A stretch of 64,000 nucleotides of DNA from an uncultured Prevotellaceae bacterium (GTDB taxonomy: Bacteria; Bacteroidota; Bacteroidia; Bacteroidales; Bacteroidaceae), in the NCBI GenBank assembly GCA_900318815.1, contig ONMA01000012.1, positions 55,088 through 119,087 on the forward strand. Reading direction: 5' to 3'. Under the pieces are notes generated by a model, which saw nothing but the letters and a program-made list of their open reading frames with translations, was not told the origin of the DNA and searched no databases. The first letter of the stretch is position 1. Every line of letters begins with the position of its first letter. This document shows positions 15,798-24,016 of this stretch, piece after piece. Made by a program: the position numbers and the translations under genes.

Positions 15798-17350
15798 ATG
15801 ATGATTCCCTTGGTGTGCGGCTTGTTCTTCAGCAGGATGCCGCCGAGGGTGTAGCGGCGAGGATTGACATCCCCGGGGGCGGTGGCTCCTTTAACAGTGG
15901 CGATGGCGGTGACCAACTTGTTCTCGGGCAGGCTGATGGTGAGAGTGAGGTCGTTGGTGCGGTTCTCGCGTTCCGCGTCGCCGTAGTTACTCAAGTCTTC
16001 GAGCATGCTGTGGGCCATGTTCTCCAACTGCTTGATCTTTGCATCGTCGAGCAGGTGAAGCATCTTAGCCAGCGAGGCATAGCCCAGCAGGGTGCTTAAT
16101 ATGCTTTGCGCTTCAGCCGATTCATGCTCATTGCCCTTGGCATGCTCTATGTAAGCTTTGGCGGCATCCTCGGCTACGTAGCTGTAGGCTCCGCCTTGGC
16201 TGGCTATGGCATTCTTGATGCTGGCCTTCAGTCGCTGCTCAGCCTTGGCCGCGAAGTTCTTGCTTTGGCAAGCGAACAAGTTCGAACTCTTGCTCTGGCA
16301 AGCGAACAAGTTCGAGCGGTCGTGTCCAGGCAGTTCGCTGATGTGGGCCGTCTCTATGTCCAACTGGCTGTTTTTCCAGTCGAGCGTCAGTATGCGGTAG
16401 TCGCAGGGGAACGAGGCTAACGAGCCGGTCGAGATGTCATAGATTTCCTTCGTTATGTCGGCGTTGTAGTCTTTCAGGATGTCGGAGGTGTGGAAGTGTC
16501 CGGTAAACAGGATGCTGATACCTGCATCGGCCAGTTGGTTGCGCACGTTCTCATAGTCGGTCACGGCCACCGTGTTGATGAACTTATCGGCCTCAAGGAA
16601 GTGGGGCTCGAGTGGATGGTGCATCATGGCCATGACCCATTTGCCGTCGGCCTGTGCCTTGGCGGCCTGCTGGCATACCCATTGCAGGGTGGCAGCCGTG
16701 ACACTGCCGCCGGTGCCGGAGTCGATGCCGATGATGACCAGCCCCCTGATAGGTTCGCAGGCGTAGGAAAGGGAGAGCGGGTCGCGTTCCGAGGAGTCTC
16801 CGTAGCCGTACTGGGCGTAGAGGGTGGCAAACGTCTGGTCGGTACACACCTCGGCTGGCGTGGTGTTGTCGCCGTCGTAATAGACGGCATTGTCATTGGC
16901 TCCACGGTCGTGGTTGCCGGGGATGACGAGCGTCTGTATGCCCTTGGCGCGCAGTTCGTCGAGCTTCGCCACGACATATTCATGGCTCAGCCGTTCGCCG
17001 TCCTTCGCCATGTCGCCGGTGATGAGCAGCAGTTCCGGTTTGATGTCGTCGGCGATGCGTGTCATCAGTTCGTCGAACAGTTCGCGGCTGCAGTCCTCCA
17101 GCTTGCGGCTATTATTGAGGAAGTTCTGCCAGGCTGTTCCATCGCTGACGAGCAACTGGGGTGCCATGACGTGCGGGTCGGAGAGCACGACGATTTTCGA
17201 CTTGTTGGGCTGAGCGTTTGTCGGCAGGGTGATGGCTAAGAGGAGAAGAAGCCTCCCCAAGCCCCTCCAAAGGAGGATGGGAAAAAGCCTCCCCAAGCCC
17301 CTCCGAAGGAGGGGATGTCTGGTTACATGTTTTATTTGAGTTTCCTTCAT
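15785..17350 (-). CDS. Secreted calcineurin-like metallophosphoesterase
   Basis: A 521-residue protein with the metallophosphoesterase motifs in order: LSDPHV (DxH), ITGDMAKDG (GD), IPGNHDRGAND (GNHD), MMHHPL (H) and FTGHFHT (GHxH). An export signal is likely, but its coding region holds two copies of a GC-rich palindromic element (17245-17328). The leader therefore reads RHPLLRRGLGRLFPILLWRG before LLLLLAITLPTNA. A second element type is duplicated in frame at 16252-16318 (SNLFACQSK twice), after the catalytic domain. The C-terminal ~150 residues are helical, then beta (about 455-521). The substrate is unknown. The stop lies within the 33-bp repeat. Confidence 0.85.
   Translation of the reverse strand: MKETQIKHVTRHPLLRRGLGRLFPILLWRGLGRLLLLLAITLPTNAQPNKSKIVVLSDPHVMAPQLLVSDGTAWQNFLNNSRKLEDCSRELFDELMTRIADDIKPELLLITGDMAKDGERLSHEYVVAKLDELRAKGIQTLVIPGNHDRGANDNAVYYDGDNTTPAEVCTDQTFATLYAQYGYGDSSERDPLSLSYACEPIRGLVIIGIDSGTGGSVTAATLQWVCQQAAKAQADGKWVMAMMHHPLEPHFLEADKFINTVAVTDYENVRNQLADAGISILFTGHFHTSDILKDYNADITKEIYDISTGSLASFPCDYRILTLDWKNSQLDIETAHISELPGHDRSNLFACQSKSSNLFACQSKNFAAKAEQRLKASIKNAIASQGGAYSYVAEDAAKAYIEHAKGNEHESAEAQSILSTLLGYASLAKMLHLLDDAKIKQLENMAHSMLEDLSNYGDAERENRTNDLTLTISLPENKLVTAIATVKGATAPGDVNPRRYTLGGILLKNKPHTKGIIIIKI
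17245..17328 (-). repeat. Two CCTCC palindromic elements inside a signal-peptide coding region
   Basis: Two tandem variants of the AAGCC(T/C)CCCAAGCCC.TCC...GGAGG element lie head to tail on the plus strand. They encode residues about 11-33 of the phosphoesterase in frame. Confidence 0.75.
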
Positions 17351-17390
17351 TGTTATTTAGGGTCCTTCTTCTTTATTGCTTTATCTATCT

Positions 17391-17430
17391 AAACACCCCT
17401 CCCTTTGGGAGGGCTTGGGTGGGCTTTGGT
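17391..17430. repeat. CCCTCCC palindromic element (intergenic)
   Basis: CACCCCTCCCTTTGGGAGGG followed by CTTGGGTGGGCTTTGGTGGG, preceded by TATCTATCTAAA. It lies between the esterase and phosphoesterase genes. Confidence 0.8.
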
Positions 17431-17444
17431 GGGCTTTGGTAGCA

Positions 17445-18239
17445 TTACTTAACCAGGTGCTGAAGCCAGGTGGTGAGGTCGTAGAGCATCTGGTCGTGAT
17501 ACTTGAATGTGCTGCGGAAACCGAAGCCGTGGCCCCCTGAAGGGTAGACGTGGAGGGCGCATTTGATGCCTGCAAGGCACATCGCCGAGTAGTAGGCAAT
17601 GCCATTGGTCACGGGCGGCACGGCGTGGTCGTCGTTGGCCATGAGGATGATGGCGGGCGGCGTAGTCCCTTGTTGCACGGCGTTGTAGTTGCTGTACTCG
17701 CGTACCAGCTTCTCGTCGTTCTTCTGCTCGCCGAGGAAACCGTTGACGGACCCCTTGTGGGTCTCGCGTTCGTCCATCGAGATGACGGGATAGAACAGGA
17801 TGCTGAAGTCGGGTCGCTCGGCGGCTTCAGCATGGGTGCTGACAGTAGAGGCCAGATGTCCGCCAGCCGAGAAGCCCATGATGCCCACGTCGTTGGGGTT
17901 GATGCCCCAGACGGAGGCTGAGTCGCGCACGGTGCGTATGGCCTTGTAGGCATCGCTCATGGGGATGGTGCGGTCGCCGTTGGGCATGCGATAGGTCAGC
18001 ACGAAGTAGGCAATGCCCTGACTGTTGAAGTACTCGGCCCAGTCGTGGCCCTCGTTCTGCATCGACAGATGGCTGTAGCCGCCGCCCGGACAGCCTACGA
18101 CAGCCCGGCCTGATGGCTTGGCGGGCAGGTAGCCCACGATGTTGGCTGCCCCGTCGGGTGTGAGATTAACGGTCACCTTTCTCTGTGCCTGTGCCGTTGC
18201 GGCCATTGCCAGTAAGCACAGCAAAAAAAACTTTTTCAT
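17445..18239 (-). CDS. Secreted alpha/beta-hydrolase esterase
   Basis: A 264-residue protein starting MKKFFLLCLLAMAATAQAQ (signal peptide). The oxyanion-type motif CPGGGYSHLS, the nucleophile elbow GFSAGGHLAS, Asp in NDDHAVP and His in GGHGFGF make a complete Ser-Asp-His triad. It resembles Bacteroidota acetyl-xylan esterase / BD-FAE-like enzymes. Sitting beside an SGNH esterase and a GH115, it most likely removes acetyl or other ester groups from xylan. An ATG two codons upstream (18245) is an alternative start. Confidence 0.87.
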   Translation of the reverse strand: MKKFFLLCLLAMAATAQAQRKVTVNLTPDGAANIVGYLPAKPSGRAVVGCPGGGYSHLSMQNEGHDWAEYFNSQGIAYFVLTYRMPNGDRTIPMSDAYKAIRTVRDSASVWGINPNDVGIMGFSAGGHLASTVSTHAEAAERPDFSILFYPVISMDERETHKGSVNGFLGEQKNDEKLVREYSNYNAVQQGTTPPAIILMANDDHAVPPVTNGIAYYSAMCLAGIKCALHVYPSGGHGFGFRSTFKYHDQMLYDLTTWLQHLVK

Positions 18240-18322
18240 AAACATAATCTTTATTGGGTAACTATTTTTGGGTTGCTGTGACACAGCAACATACATTACA
18301 TTTTCTAAAGGAATATCCTTTC

Positions 18323-19735
18323 TCATCGTTCCACGTATTGCAAGATGAACTGCTCGGCCACGGGCAGGAAACGGTCGTGCCCACGGCTGTTGAGGTGGGC
18401 GGTGTCGGTGCCCTTGCCGCCCTGGAAGTAGAGCTTGCGAAACTGCTCGCTGGTAGCGAAGATGTTGCTGCGGCGGGCAGCATCGAACACGGGTATGCCG
18501 TAGGAGCCGCACACTTCAATCATGGCATCGACCACTTGCTGGCGGGGACTGCCAATGAAGTTCTCGCAAGTCCAGGGGGTGAAGAAGAAAATCTGGGCAT
18601 GGGGGTACTTCTCAATGAGACCTTGGCAGAGTATGCCGAGCCGTTCCTTGAAGGTGTCCATGCCGATGCTGTCGATACGGCCGTGTGAGGCATCATTGTG
18701 TCCGGCAATGACGATGACATAGTCGAGCGAGTCCTTCATGTCCTGGTAGCGGCGGTACATGCCGGTGCCCCACTGCTTCAGGTCGAGGGCTATGCAGTTG
18801 CCGTTGCGCCCGTAGTTATAGTACTGCATCTGGTGCTTGCGGGCAAACTTATAGTGCCAGGTGTTCTCGATGGGTTCGCGATGATTGCGCACGTAGCTGT
18901 CGCCTATCACGCCTATCTGCTTGCCCCGCAGGGGGTCGGCGGCAGGCATACTTTCGATGACGGGCAGCAGGGCCTTGCCCCAGAACTCAGCCAGCCGTGC
19001 GGCGCCCTGCTCGTTGGGGTGCAGCCAGTAGCTGCGGCCCCGACTGTCCTTCTCCTCGTTGATGTCGGTCTGCCAGTGCTGTTCAAAGTAGGCGTAGGCC
19101 TCCGAGTCGCATACGTGTACGTGGCCGGGCTTGCAGTTGCTGACCACCTGCGGGAACATCCTGTAATAGGAGTCCAAAAGCTTGAGACTGTTCTTCGAAG
19201 CCACCGAGCCGCCCTTGGTCACATAGTCGGGCGTGTACCAGATGGGCTTATGGAGCACCACGTGGGCCTCGGGCCACAGCTTCAGGAGCGAGTCGATGAG
19301 CGTGGTGAGGTTGCGTGCGTAGTCATCGGGGGTGGTATGCCTGTTCTTCGGTCGTTCCACGGTGTCGTTGGTGCCCAGCATGATGCTGAACACGAGGGGC
19401 AGCGCAGGATGGACGGCCACCAATCGGCGGGTCTGAGCCACCACGTCGGCGAAGTAGGTCTTGTCGCCTGCGGGCACCACGTCGGCCTGATTGGGCAGGA
19501 AGTGGTAGGTGGTCTTGCCGCTGCGCCCGCAGTTGGCGAAGTAGACGGTGTCGAGGCCCGGCTGGCGCGACAGCCAGCGGGCGCACTGGGCGGGCGGAGC
19601 TGTCAGCTCTCGCTGCTGATGCAAAGCACCGTAGGTGATGCTGTTGCCGATGAACACTACATTTGCGCTTCGCTCGGCAAGGCAAAATGACAAATGACAA
19701 ATGATAAACGATAAAGCTATGAGCAGACGTTTCAT
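18323..19735 (-). CDS. Tandem-domain SGNH/GDSL esterase
   Basis: A 470-residue secreted protein with two SGNH hydrolase domains. Domain 1 (about 25-250) has FIGNSITYG (Ser), NCGRSGK (Gly), MLGTNDT (Asn) and YWLHPNEQG (His). Domain 2 (about 265-470) has VIGDSYVRN (Ser), NYGRNGN (Gly), AGHNDAS (Asn) and DTAHLNSRGHD (Asp/His). Both catalytic sets look complete, so both halves may be active. Such esterases deacetylate plant glycans. The signal region contains CLAERSA, encoded by a TTCGCTCGGCAAGG element (19652-19684). It is 29 bp downstream of GH115. Confidence 0.87.
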   Translation of the reverse strand: MKRLLIALSFIICHLSFCLAERSANVVFIGNSITYGALHQQRELTAPPAQCARWLSRQPGLDTVYFANCGRSGKTTYHFLPNQADVVPAGDKTYFADVVAQTRRLVAVHPALPLVFSIMLGTNDTVERPKNRHTTPDDYARNLTTLIDSLLKLWPEAHVVLHKPIWYTPDYVTKGGSVASKNSLKLLDSYYRMFPQVVSNCKPGHVHVCDSEAYAYFEQHWQTDINEEKDSRGRSYWLHPNEQGAARLAEFWGKALLPVIESMPAADPLRGKQIGVIGDSYVRNHREPIENTWHYKFARKHQMQYYNYGRNGNCIALDLKQWGTGMYRRYQDMKDSLDYVIVIAGHNDASHGRIDSIGMDTFKERLGILCQGLIEKYPHAQIFFFTPWTCENFIGSPRQQVVDAMIEVCGSYGIPVFDAARRSNIFATSEQFRKLYFQGGKGTDTAHLNSRGHDRFLPVAEQFILQYVER

Positions 19736-19764
19736 GGGGCTGTAAGTAAATAAGTGTCGTATTT

Positions 19765-22236
19765 CTATTTCGCTGGAATGATGTAGAATTTTCGGTCTTT
19801 CTTGAAGTCAATCATCCACTGGTCAATGATGATATGGTCGTCGAGAGCCTTGACCTTCAGGGTATGCCTGCCTTTGGCCAGCGTGACGGGTGTCTGTTTC
19901 AGGGCCTGACCTCGCAGCACGCTCTGCTTCCAGAAGTCCGAGCGGTATTTCTCCTTGAGTGAGATGACTATAGGCTCCTGGTTGTCGAGCGTTATCTGAT
20001 AGCGTAGGTCGCCCTTGTCATTGGGTTGCGTGGGAATCATGGCCGTATAGAGGATGGCCTCCCCCTCCTGGTCGTATGCAAATTCATATAGCACCTCGCC
20101 CCCTTTGGGAATGCTGACGGCATTCATCGAGTGGCCGAGCATTTGGATGGTTTGCACGCCGTCTGTTGCTGCCTGGTAGCGGTAGGCGTTGCGGGCAATG
20201 GCTTTTTCTGGGAACACAGGGTGAGTGAGGTAGAAGCCATAGCCTGACAGCTTGTCTTCGGAAGGCAGGTAGGGCAGGATGGGCGGGTTGAACACGTTCA
20301 GGTCGCGTGGCATCATATTCATGATACCCTTCCACTTGCCGCCGGCCAGCGAGTCGTTGTAGTACTCGGTGAGCCGCTGTATGTCGCGGTAGGCATACAT
20401 GGCGCGTGCGGCGTGCTGTAGCATATAGTTCTCGCGGCCTTCCATCGATTTGTCGGTCTGGCCGTGGTACTTCGAGCGGGCCATCTGTGACTCCAGCATC
20501 TTGGCAGCCATAGCACGGGCGGCTAACACGGGGTACTTCACATGGGCAAAGTAGGCATCCTTCAGTTCAGGACGTATCAGTTTCTCTGCCTCCGCTACTT
20601 CTAAACAGATGTGTTCGTAGGCTGAGAGATAGTGCCAAACTTCGTTGTCGAACTCTGTCAGCGAGAACTCCGTGTCGATGACCTGCGAGCGTCCTCGTGG
20701 ATAAGCCTTGCGGTCGCTTAGCTCCACCTGCGTCCACCCCATGAATTCTGGTTTGCGGATGCCGCAGAGGCGGTAGAACTCCTTCATTGTCGGGGCGAGC
20801 CGTTTGCCGGCATCGGGGCCAAACTGCATGCAGAGCCAGTTCTCCAGGTGCTGGTAAAGCGTCGACGGGTTCACCCCGTCGATATTCCACGCCATATCCA
20901 GAAACAGCTCCAAGTCGTAGGCCGCCACCTTCGGGTCGTGTACGTTGACTATCCAGAGCTTGCGGCAGTGATGGTCGTAGGCGGCCTTCATCTCGCTGTA
21001 GATGAGGCCCGGCTGCGTGGTGGTGAGCCACAGGTAGTCGTGCGGTCGGCCCCAGTAGCTCAGGTGGTAGTACACGCCACCGCCGCCCGCCCGCTTCTGC
21101 TGCTCCTCGTCTGAGAGGCGGGTCATGTAGCCGTAGTTGTCATCGCACCACATCAGCGTCACGTCGTCGGGTACGTGCAGGCCACTCTCGTAGATCTCGA
21201 GTACCTCCTTGTAGGGGATGAATACCTGCGGCACCTTCTCCACCTCTTTCTTGTAGTATTTGCCGATTAGCCTGCGCTGGTCGTCGATGACCTGTTGCAG
21301 ACCGTCGAGCTTTTCCTGTTTGGTCTTCACGCCCTCCATCGAACCGTCGTGGATGCCGCGCATGCCGATGGTGAAGAGTTCTTCGCTGCCTTTCACCTGT
21401 TGCAGGCGCTCCGTCCAGTATTGCTGCACCTGCTCGCGGTTGGTGATATAGTTGTAGGGGCCGTGCACGTCGTGGTTCCACTCGGCAACGTTGTTCCTCA
21501 GTAGCGGCTCACAGTGGCTGCTACCGACAAGGATGCCGCATGAGTCGGCCATCTCCTTGTTGCCTGGAATGGTAAAGAAGCCGGGCGTGCCCGGATGCAT
21601 GGCGGGCCAGATAGCGTTGGCACGCAGGCGTAGCAGGAGCTGGAACACGGCCTTGTAGGTCTTCGGCCCTATGACTCCAAACTGTTCTCCCTCCATGCCC
21701 GACGCACCGTTGCCTACCTGTCGCCTTTCATAGTTCTTCCATGCCCAGTTGCGCAGGCTCCAGTCCTCGTCGTTGATGAAGATTCCGCGGTATTCCACGC
21801 TCGGGGTGTGCTCCATCTGGAAGTGGCTGTCGATGGTGAGCCGGTCGCGGTGTTCGGGCACGACATCGCCCCACCACACCCACGGCGAAACGCCAGCCAT
21901 GCGGCTCAGCTCCAGCAGACCGTAGGCCGTGCCCCGTCCGTTGTGGCCCTCCACGGTGATCTGGCCTTTCGGCGTAACGCTCAGGCGAAAGCCGTCGTCG
22001 CTGCCCCGTCCCTGTACTATCCTGATGGTGGCCTGCCGAGAGGCTACGGGCCTCATGCCCGTCACCTGCAGCATGTCATCTTCAAACATCTGCAGCGCCA
22101 TCTTCACCACGGGGTCTACCTTGCCCGCCACCTCATAGCTCACGGGGTGCTGTCCGTCGAACCAGACCACATCGGTAGCCCTCGCGCTCACGGCTGTGAG
22201 TGCCAGGGCTACCGATAATAATATGTTTCTTCCCAT
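19765..22236 (-). CDS. GH115 family xylan alpha-1,2-glucuronidase
   Basis: About 823 residues from MGRNILL, with a signal peptide ending near SARATD. Family-115 landmarks in order: GRGTAYGLLELSR, SPWVWWGDVVPE, SVEYRGIFINDEDW, LLRLRANAIWPAMHP, TIGMRGIHDGSM, VTLMWCDDNYGYMTRL and YYHLSYWGRPHDYLW, then a C-terminal beta-sandwich region. GH115 enzymes remove (4-O-methyl)glucuronic acid from xylan. It leads a minus-strand group with two esterases. The longer frame upstream begins with TTG and overlaps the promoter box, so the start is set at 22236. Confidence 0.93.
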   Translation of the reverse strand: MGRNILLSVALALTAVSARATDVVWFDGQHPVSYEVAGKVDPVVKMALQMFEDDMLQVTGMRPVASRQATIRIVQGRGSDDGFRLSVTPKGQITVEGHNGRGTAYGLLELSRMAGVSPWVWWGDVVPEHRDRLTIDSHFQMEHTPSVEYRGIFINDEDWSLRNWAWKNYERRQVGNGASGMEGEQFGVIGPKTYKAVFQLLLRLRANAIWPAMHPGTPGFFTIPGNKEMADSCGILVGSSHCEPLLRNNVAEWNHDVHGPYNYITNREQVQQYWTERLQQVKGSEELFTIGMRGIHDGSMEGVKTKQEKLDGLQQVIDDQRRLIGKYYKKEVEKVPQVFIPYKEVLEIYESGLHVPDDVTLMWCDDNYGYMTRLSDEEQQKRAGGGGVYYHLSYWGRPHDYLWLTTTQPGLIYSEMKAAYDHHCRKLWIVNVHDPKVAAYDLELFLDMAWNIDGVNPSTLYQHLENWLCMQFGPDAGKRLAPTMKEFYRLCGIRKPEFMGWTQVELSDRKAYPRGRSQVIDTEFSLTEFDNEVWHYLSAYEHICLEVAEAEKLIRPELKDAYFAHVKYPVLAARAMAAKMLESQMARSKYHGQTDKSMEGRENYMLQHAARAMYAYRDIQRLTEYYNDSLAGGKWKGIMNMMPRDLNVFNPPILPYLPSEDKLSGYGFYLTHPVFPEKAIARNAYRYQAATDGVQTIQMLGHSMNAVSIPKGGEVLYEFAYDQEGEAILYTAMIPTQPNDKGDLRYQITLDNQEPIVISLKEKYRSDFWKQSVLRGQALKQTPVTLAKGRHTLKVKALDDHIIIDQWMIDFKKDRKFYIIPAK

Positions 22237-22257
22237 TACTCTTGCAGTTTTTGCGTG

Positions 22258-22265
22258 CAAAACTA
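22258..22265 (-). promoter_or_regulatory. -7 box of the GH115 promoter
   Basis: TAGTTTTG on the minus strand, 21 bp before the chosen start. It fits TAnnTTTG and decides the start codon. Confidence 0.55.
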
Positions 22266-22281
22266 CAAAAAAACTTGGATA

Positions 22282-23454
22282 TTACACTGCAATATTTGAT
22301 AAAACATCTCTGACCTCAAATTTCTCCATGTTGAAGCAGTTATGTTCCCAGGAGTCCGTGAAGTCTCTCTGATAGATGTGTTTGTGGTTGTATTCCTCCT
22401 TGCGCTGCTCGTCGTGGTAGTAGCTCACGGTGATGCCGGCGGGCACGATGCAGCACAGGGCAATGATCCAGATGACCACCCAGGCAATGCGCTGCCCAGT
22501 GCTCATGGGCTGCACTTTCTTACTGAGCGAAAGTACCATGTGGATGATGGCATAGAGCGGTACGAGCAGCAGCACGAACAAGGCGACGGTGAAGAGGATG
22601 AGTGTAGCCGGGGCCTGCTCGTAGGCTGCAGCCAGTCCCATGGCCTCTAAGCTGAAGGGCAGGGTGCTGCCCATTGGGAGGAAAAACAGTGCCGACACCA
22701 GTGCTATCAGGGCTGTCAGGAACGTGATGCCAATGATGATGCCTATGAAGATGGCGAAGACCACGAAGAATCCGAAGGCTATCTTCAGTAGGAACGACAG
22801 GATCTCGCGCAGGGCGTTCGACGGCTGACGCTGCGGCTGGCGGTCGTCAATCACGGCATCGGCCAGGTTCTGCGGATTCACCTCGCGGCCTTCCATGCGC
22901 AGTTGGTCTTCGGGTGTCTTTGCCTCGGGCAGGATGATGGCCAGTACGATGTACAAGAGGATGCCGGTGCCGTAGCAGAAGGTGAGCAGCACGGCGCCCA
23001 GTCGCCAGAAGGTCACGTCGATGTCGGTATAGGCGGCCAGTCCCGACAGCACGCCTGCCACCATCTTGTCGTTGGGGTTGCGGTATAGGCGGCGGCCTGC
23101 CATCTTATTGCTTGCCTGGTTGAGCTTGCTGCGCACGTCGTTGAAAGTCTCCTCGGCTTTCTGCTGCCAGTCCTTCTGTGTCCCAGTGTCCTCGCCGGTC
23201 AGCTCTTCGGGACGTCCGATGCGGGTAATCACGCTCTTTACGTGCTCTATTGTGATGGCATCGTTGCCGTTGTTCTTCAGTTCGTCGAACAGCTCGGCAA
23301 TACGGGCCTCGATGTCGTCCACAATCTCGTCGCCGCCTTCCTGTCTGCCAAAGGCTGAGCGCAGCGAGTCGATGTAGTGTTGCAGCATGTCGCAGGCATC
23401 CTCGTCTATCTGGAAGAGGCGTCCGCACAGGTTGATGTTGATGTTCTTTTTCAT
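22282..23454 (-). CDS. PspC-domain membrane protein
   Basis: A 390-residue protein. The N-terminal part (1-120) is soluble and helical with an acidic stretch (GGDEIVDDIEARIAELFDEL). A PspC domain follows (about 120-175: RRLYRNPNDKMVAGVLSGLAAY, then a helix ending ILLYIVLAIILPEAKTPE). Three further hydrophobic segments lie at about 215-250, 255-310 and 325-345, before a soluble tail. PspC proteins sense envelope stress. It is paired with a PadR regulator 5 bp upstream, a common Bacteroidota arrangement. Confidence 0.88.
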   Translation of the reverse strand: MKKNININLCGRLFQIDEDACDMLQHYIDSLRSAFGRQEGGDEIVDDIEARIAELFDELKNNGNDAITIEHVKSVITRIGRPEELTGEDTGTQKDWQQKAEETFNDVRSKLNQASNKMAGRRLYRNPNDKMVAGVLSGLAAYTDIDVTFWRLGAVLLTFCYGTGILLYIVLAIILPEAKTPEDQLRMEGREVNPQNLADAVIDDRQPQRQPSNALREILSFLLKIAFGFFVVFAIFIGIIIGITFLTALIALVSALFFLPMGSTLPFSLEAMGLAAAYEQAPATLILFTVALFVLLLVPLYAIIHMVLSLSKKVQPMSTGQRIAWVVIWIIALCCIVPAGITVSYYHDEQRKEEYNHKHIYQRDFTDSWEHNCFNMEKFEVRDVLSNIAV

Positions 23455-23459
23455 AATGT

Positions 23460-23804
23460 TTACAGATGAAATTCGGGTCGGAGGTTTTTGAGATAGTTGA
23501 TGGTGTTAGAGAGTTCGCTCCAGGCGGCGTCGAGTCCTTCCAGAAATCGTTCGCCTTCCGGGCTCAGTGCATAGTACTTGCGGGGCGGCCCCTGGGTCGA
23601 CTCCTGCCACTGGTAGGAGAGCAGACCGTCGTTCTTCAGCCGCGTGAGCAGGGGGTACAGGGTGCCCTCTACCACTAACAGTTCGGCATCCTTCAGTTTC
23701 AGGATGATGTCCGAGGCATACGAGGGGCGGTGCTTGAGCAGCAGCAGCACGCAGTACTCCAGCATGCCTTTCCTCATTTGCGATTTTGCATTTTCTATGT
23801 TCAT
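23460..23804 (-). CDS. PadR-family transcriptional regulator
   Basis: A 114-residue winged-helix protein from MNIENAKSQMRKGMLEYCVL. PadR signatures are YASDIILKLKDAELLVVEGT, LYPLLTRLKNDGLLSY, GPPRKYYALSPEGERFL and a short dimerisation helix. It should repress its own operon (padR-pspC). A dyad covering the promoter (23847-23877) supports autoregulation. The longer upstream frame was rejected because it crosses the promoter. Confidence 0.93.
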   Translation of the reverse strand: MNIENAKSQMRKGMLEYCVLLLLKHRPSYASDIILKLKDAELLVVEGTLYPLLTRLKNDGLLSYQWQESTQGPPRKYYALSPEGERFLEGLDAAWSELSNTINYLKNLRPEFHL

Positions 23805-23830
23805 ATCCTTACCTTTTTGGTTTTGTGCTG

Positions 23831-23877
23831 CAAAGATAGGTAAAACTTTAGTACCTTGCAATACAAAGTACTATAAA
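23831..23877 (-). promoter_or_regulatory. padR-pspC promoter with overlapping dyad operator
   Basis: The -7 box TATCTTTG (23831-23838, minus strand) is preceded by the dyad TTTAGTAC (23847-23854) ... GTACTATAAA (23868-23877). Its half-sites AGTAC/GTACT are of the kind bound by PadR dimers. The dyad covers the expected -33 region, so binding would block RNA polymerase. Confidence 0.6.
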
Positions 23878-23980
23878 TCTTTCTCGGATTAACAAAGTTT
23901 AGTGGTTGGCCTGACCGCCTGGAAAAGTTATAAATATTAAAAAATGTGTGTGAATGAAAAGCGGTGTCGGGGAAAATATG

Positions 23981-23988
23981 TATTTTTG
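23981..23988 (+). promoter_or_regulatory. -7 box of the 24.0 kb hydrolase promoter
   Basis: TATTTTTG, 28 bp before the ATG at 24017. It marks the start choice. Confidence 0.6.
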
Positions 23989-24016
23989 TGCATTCATTCA
24001 ACAAATATTCAGTAAT

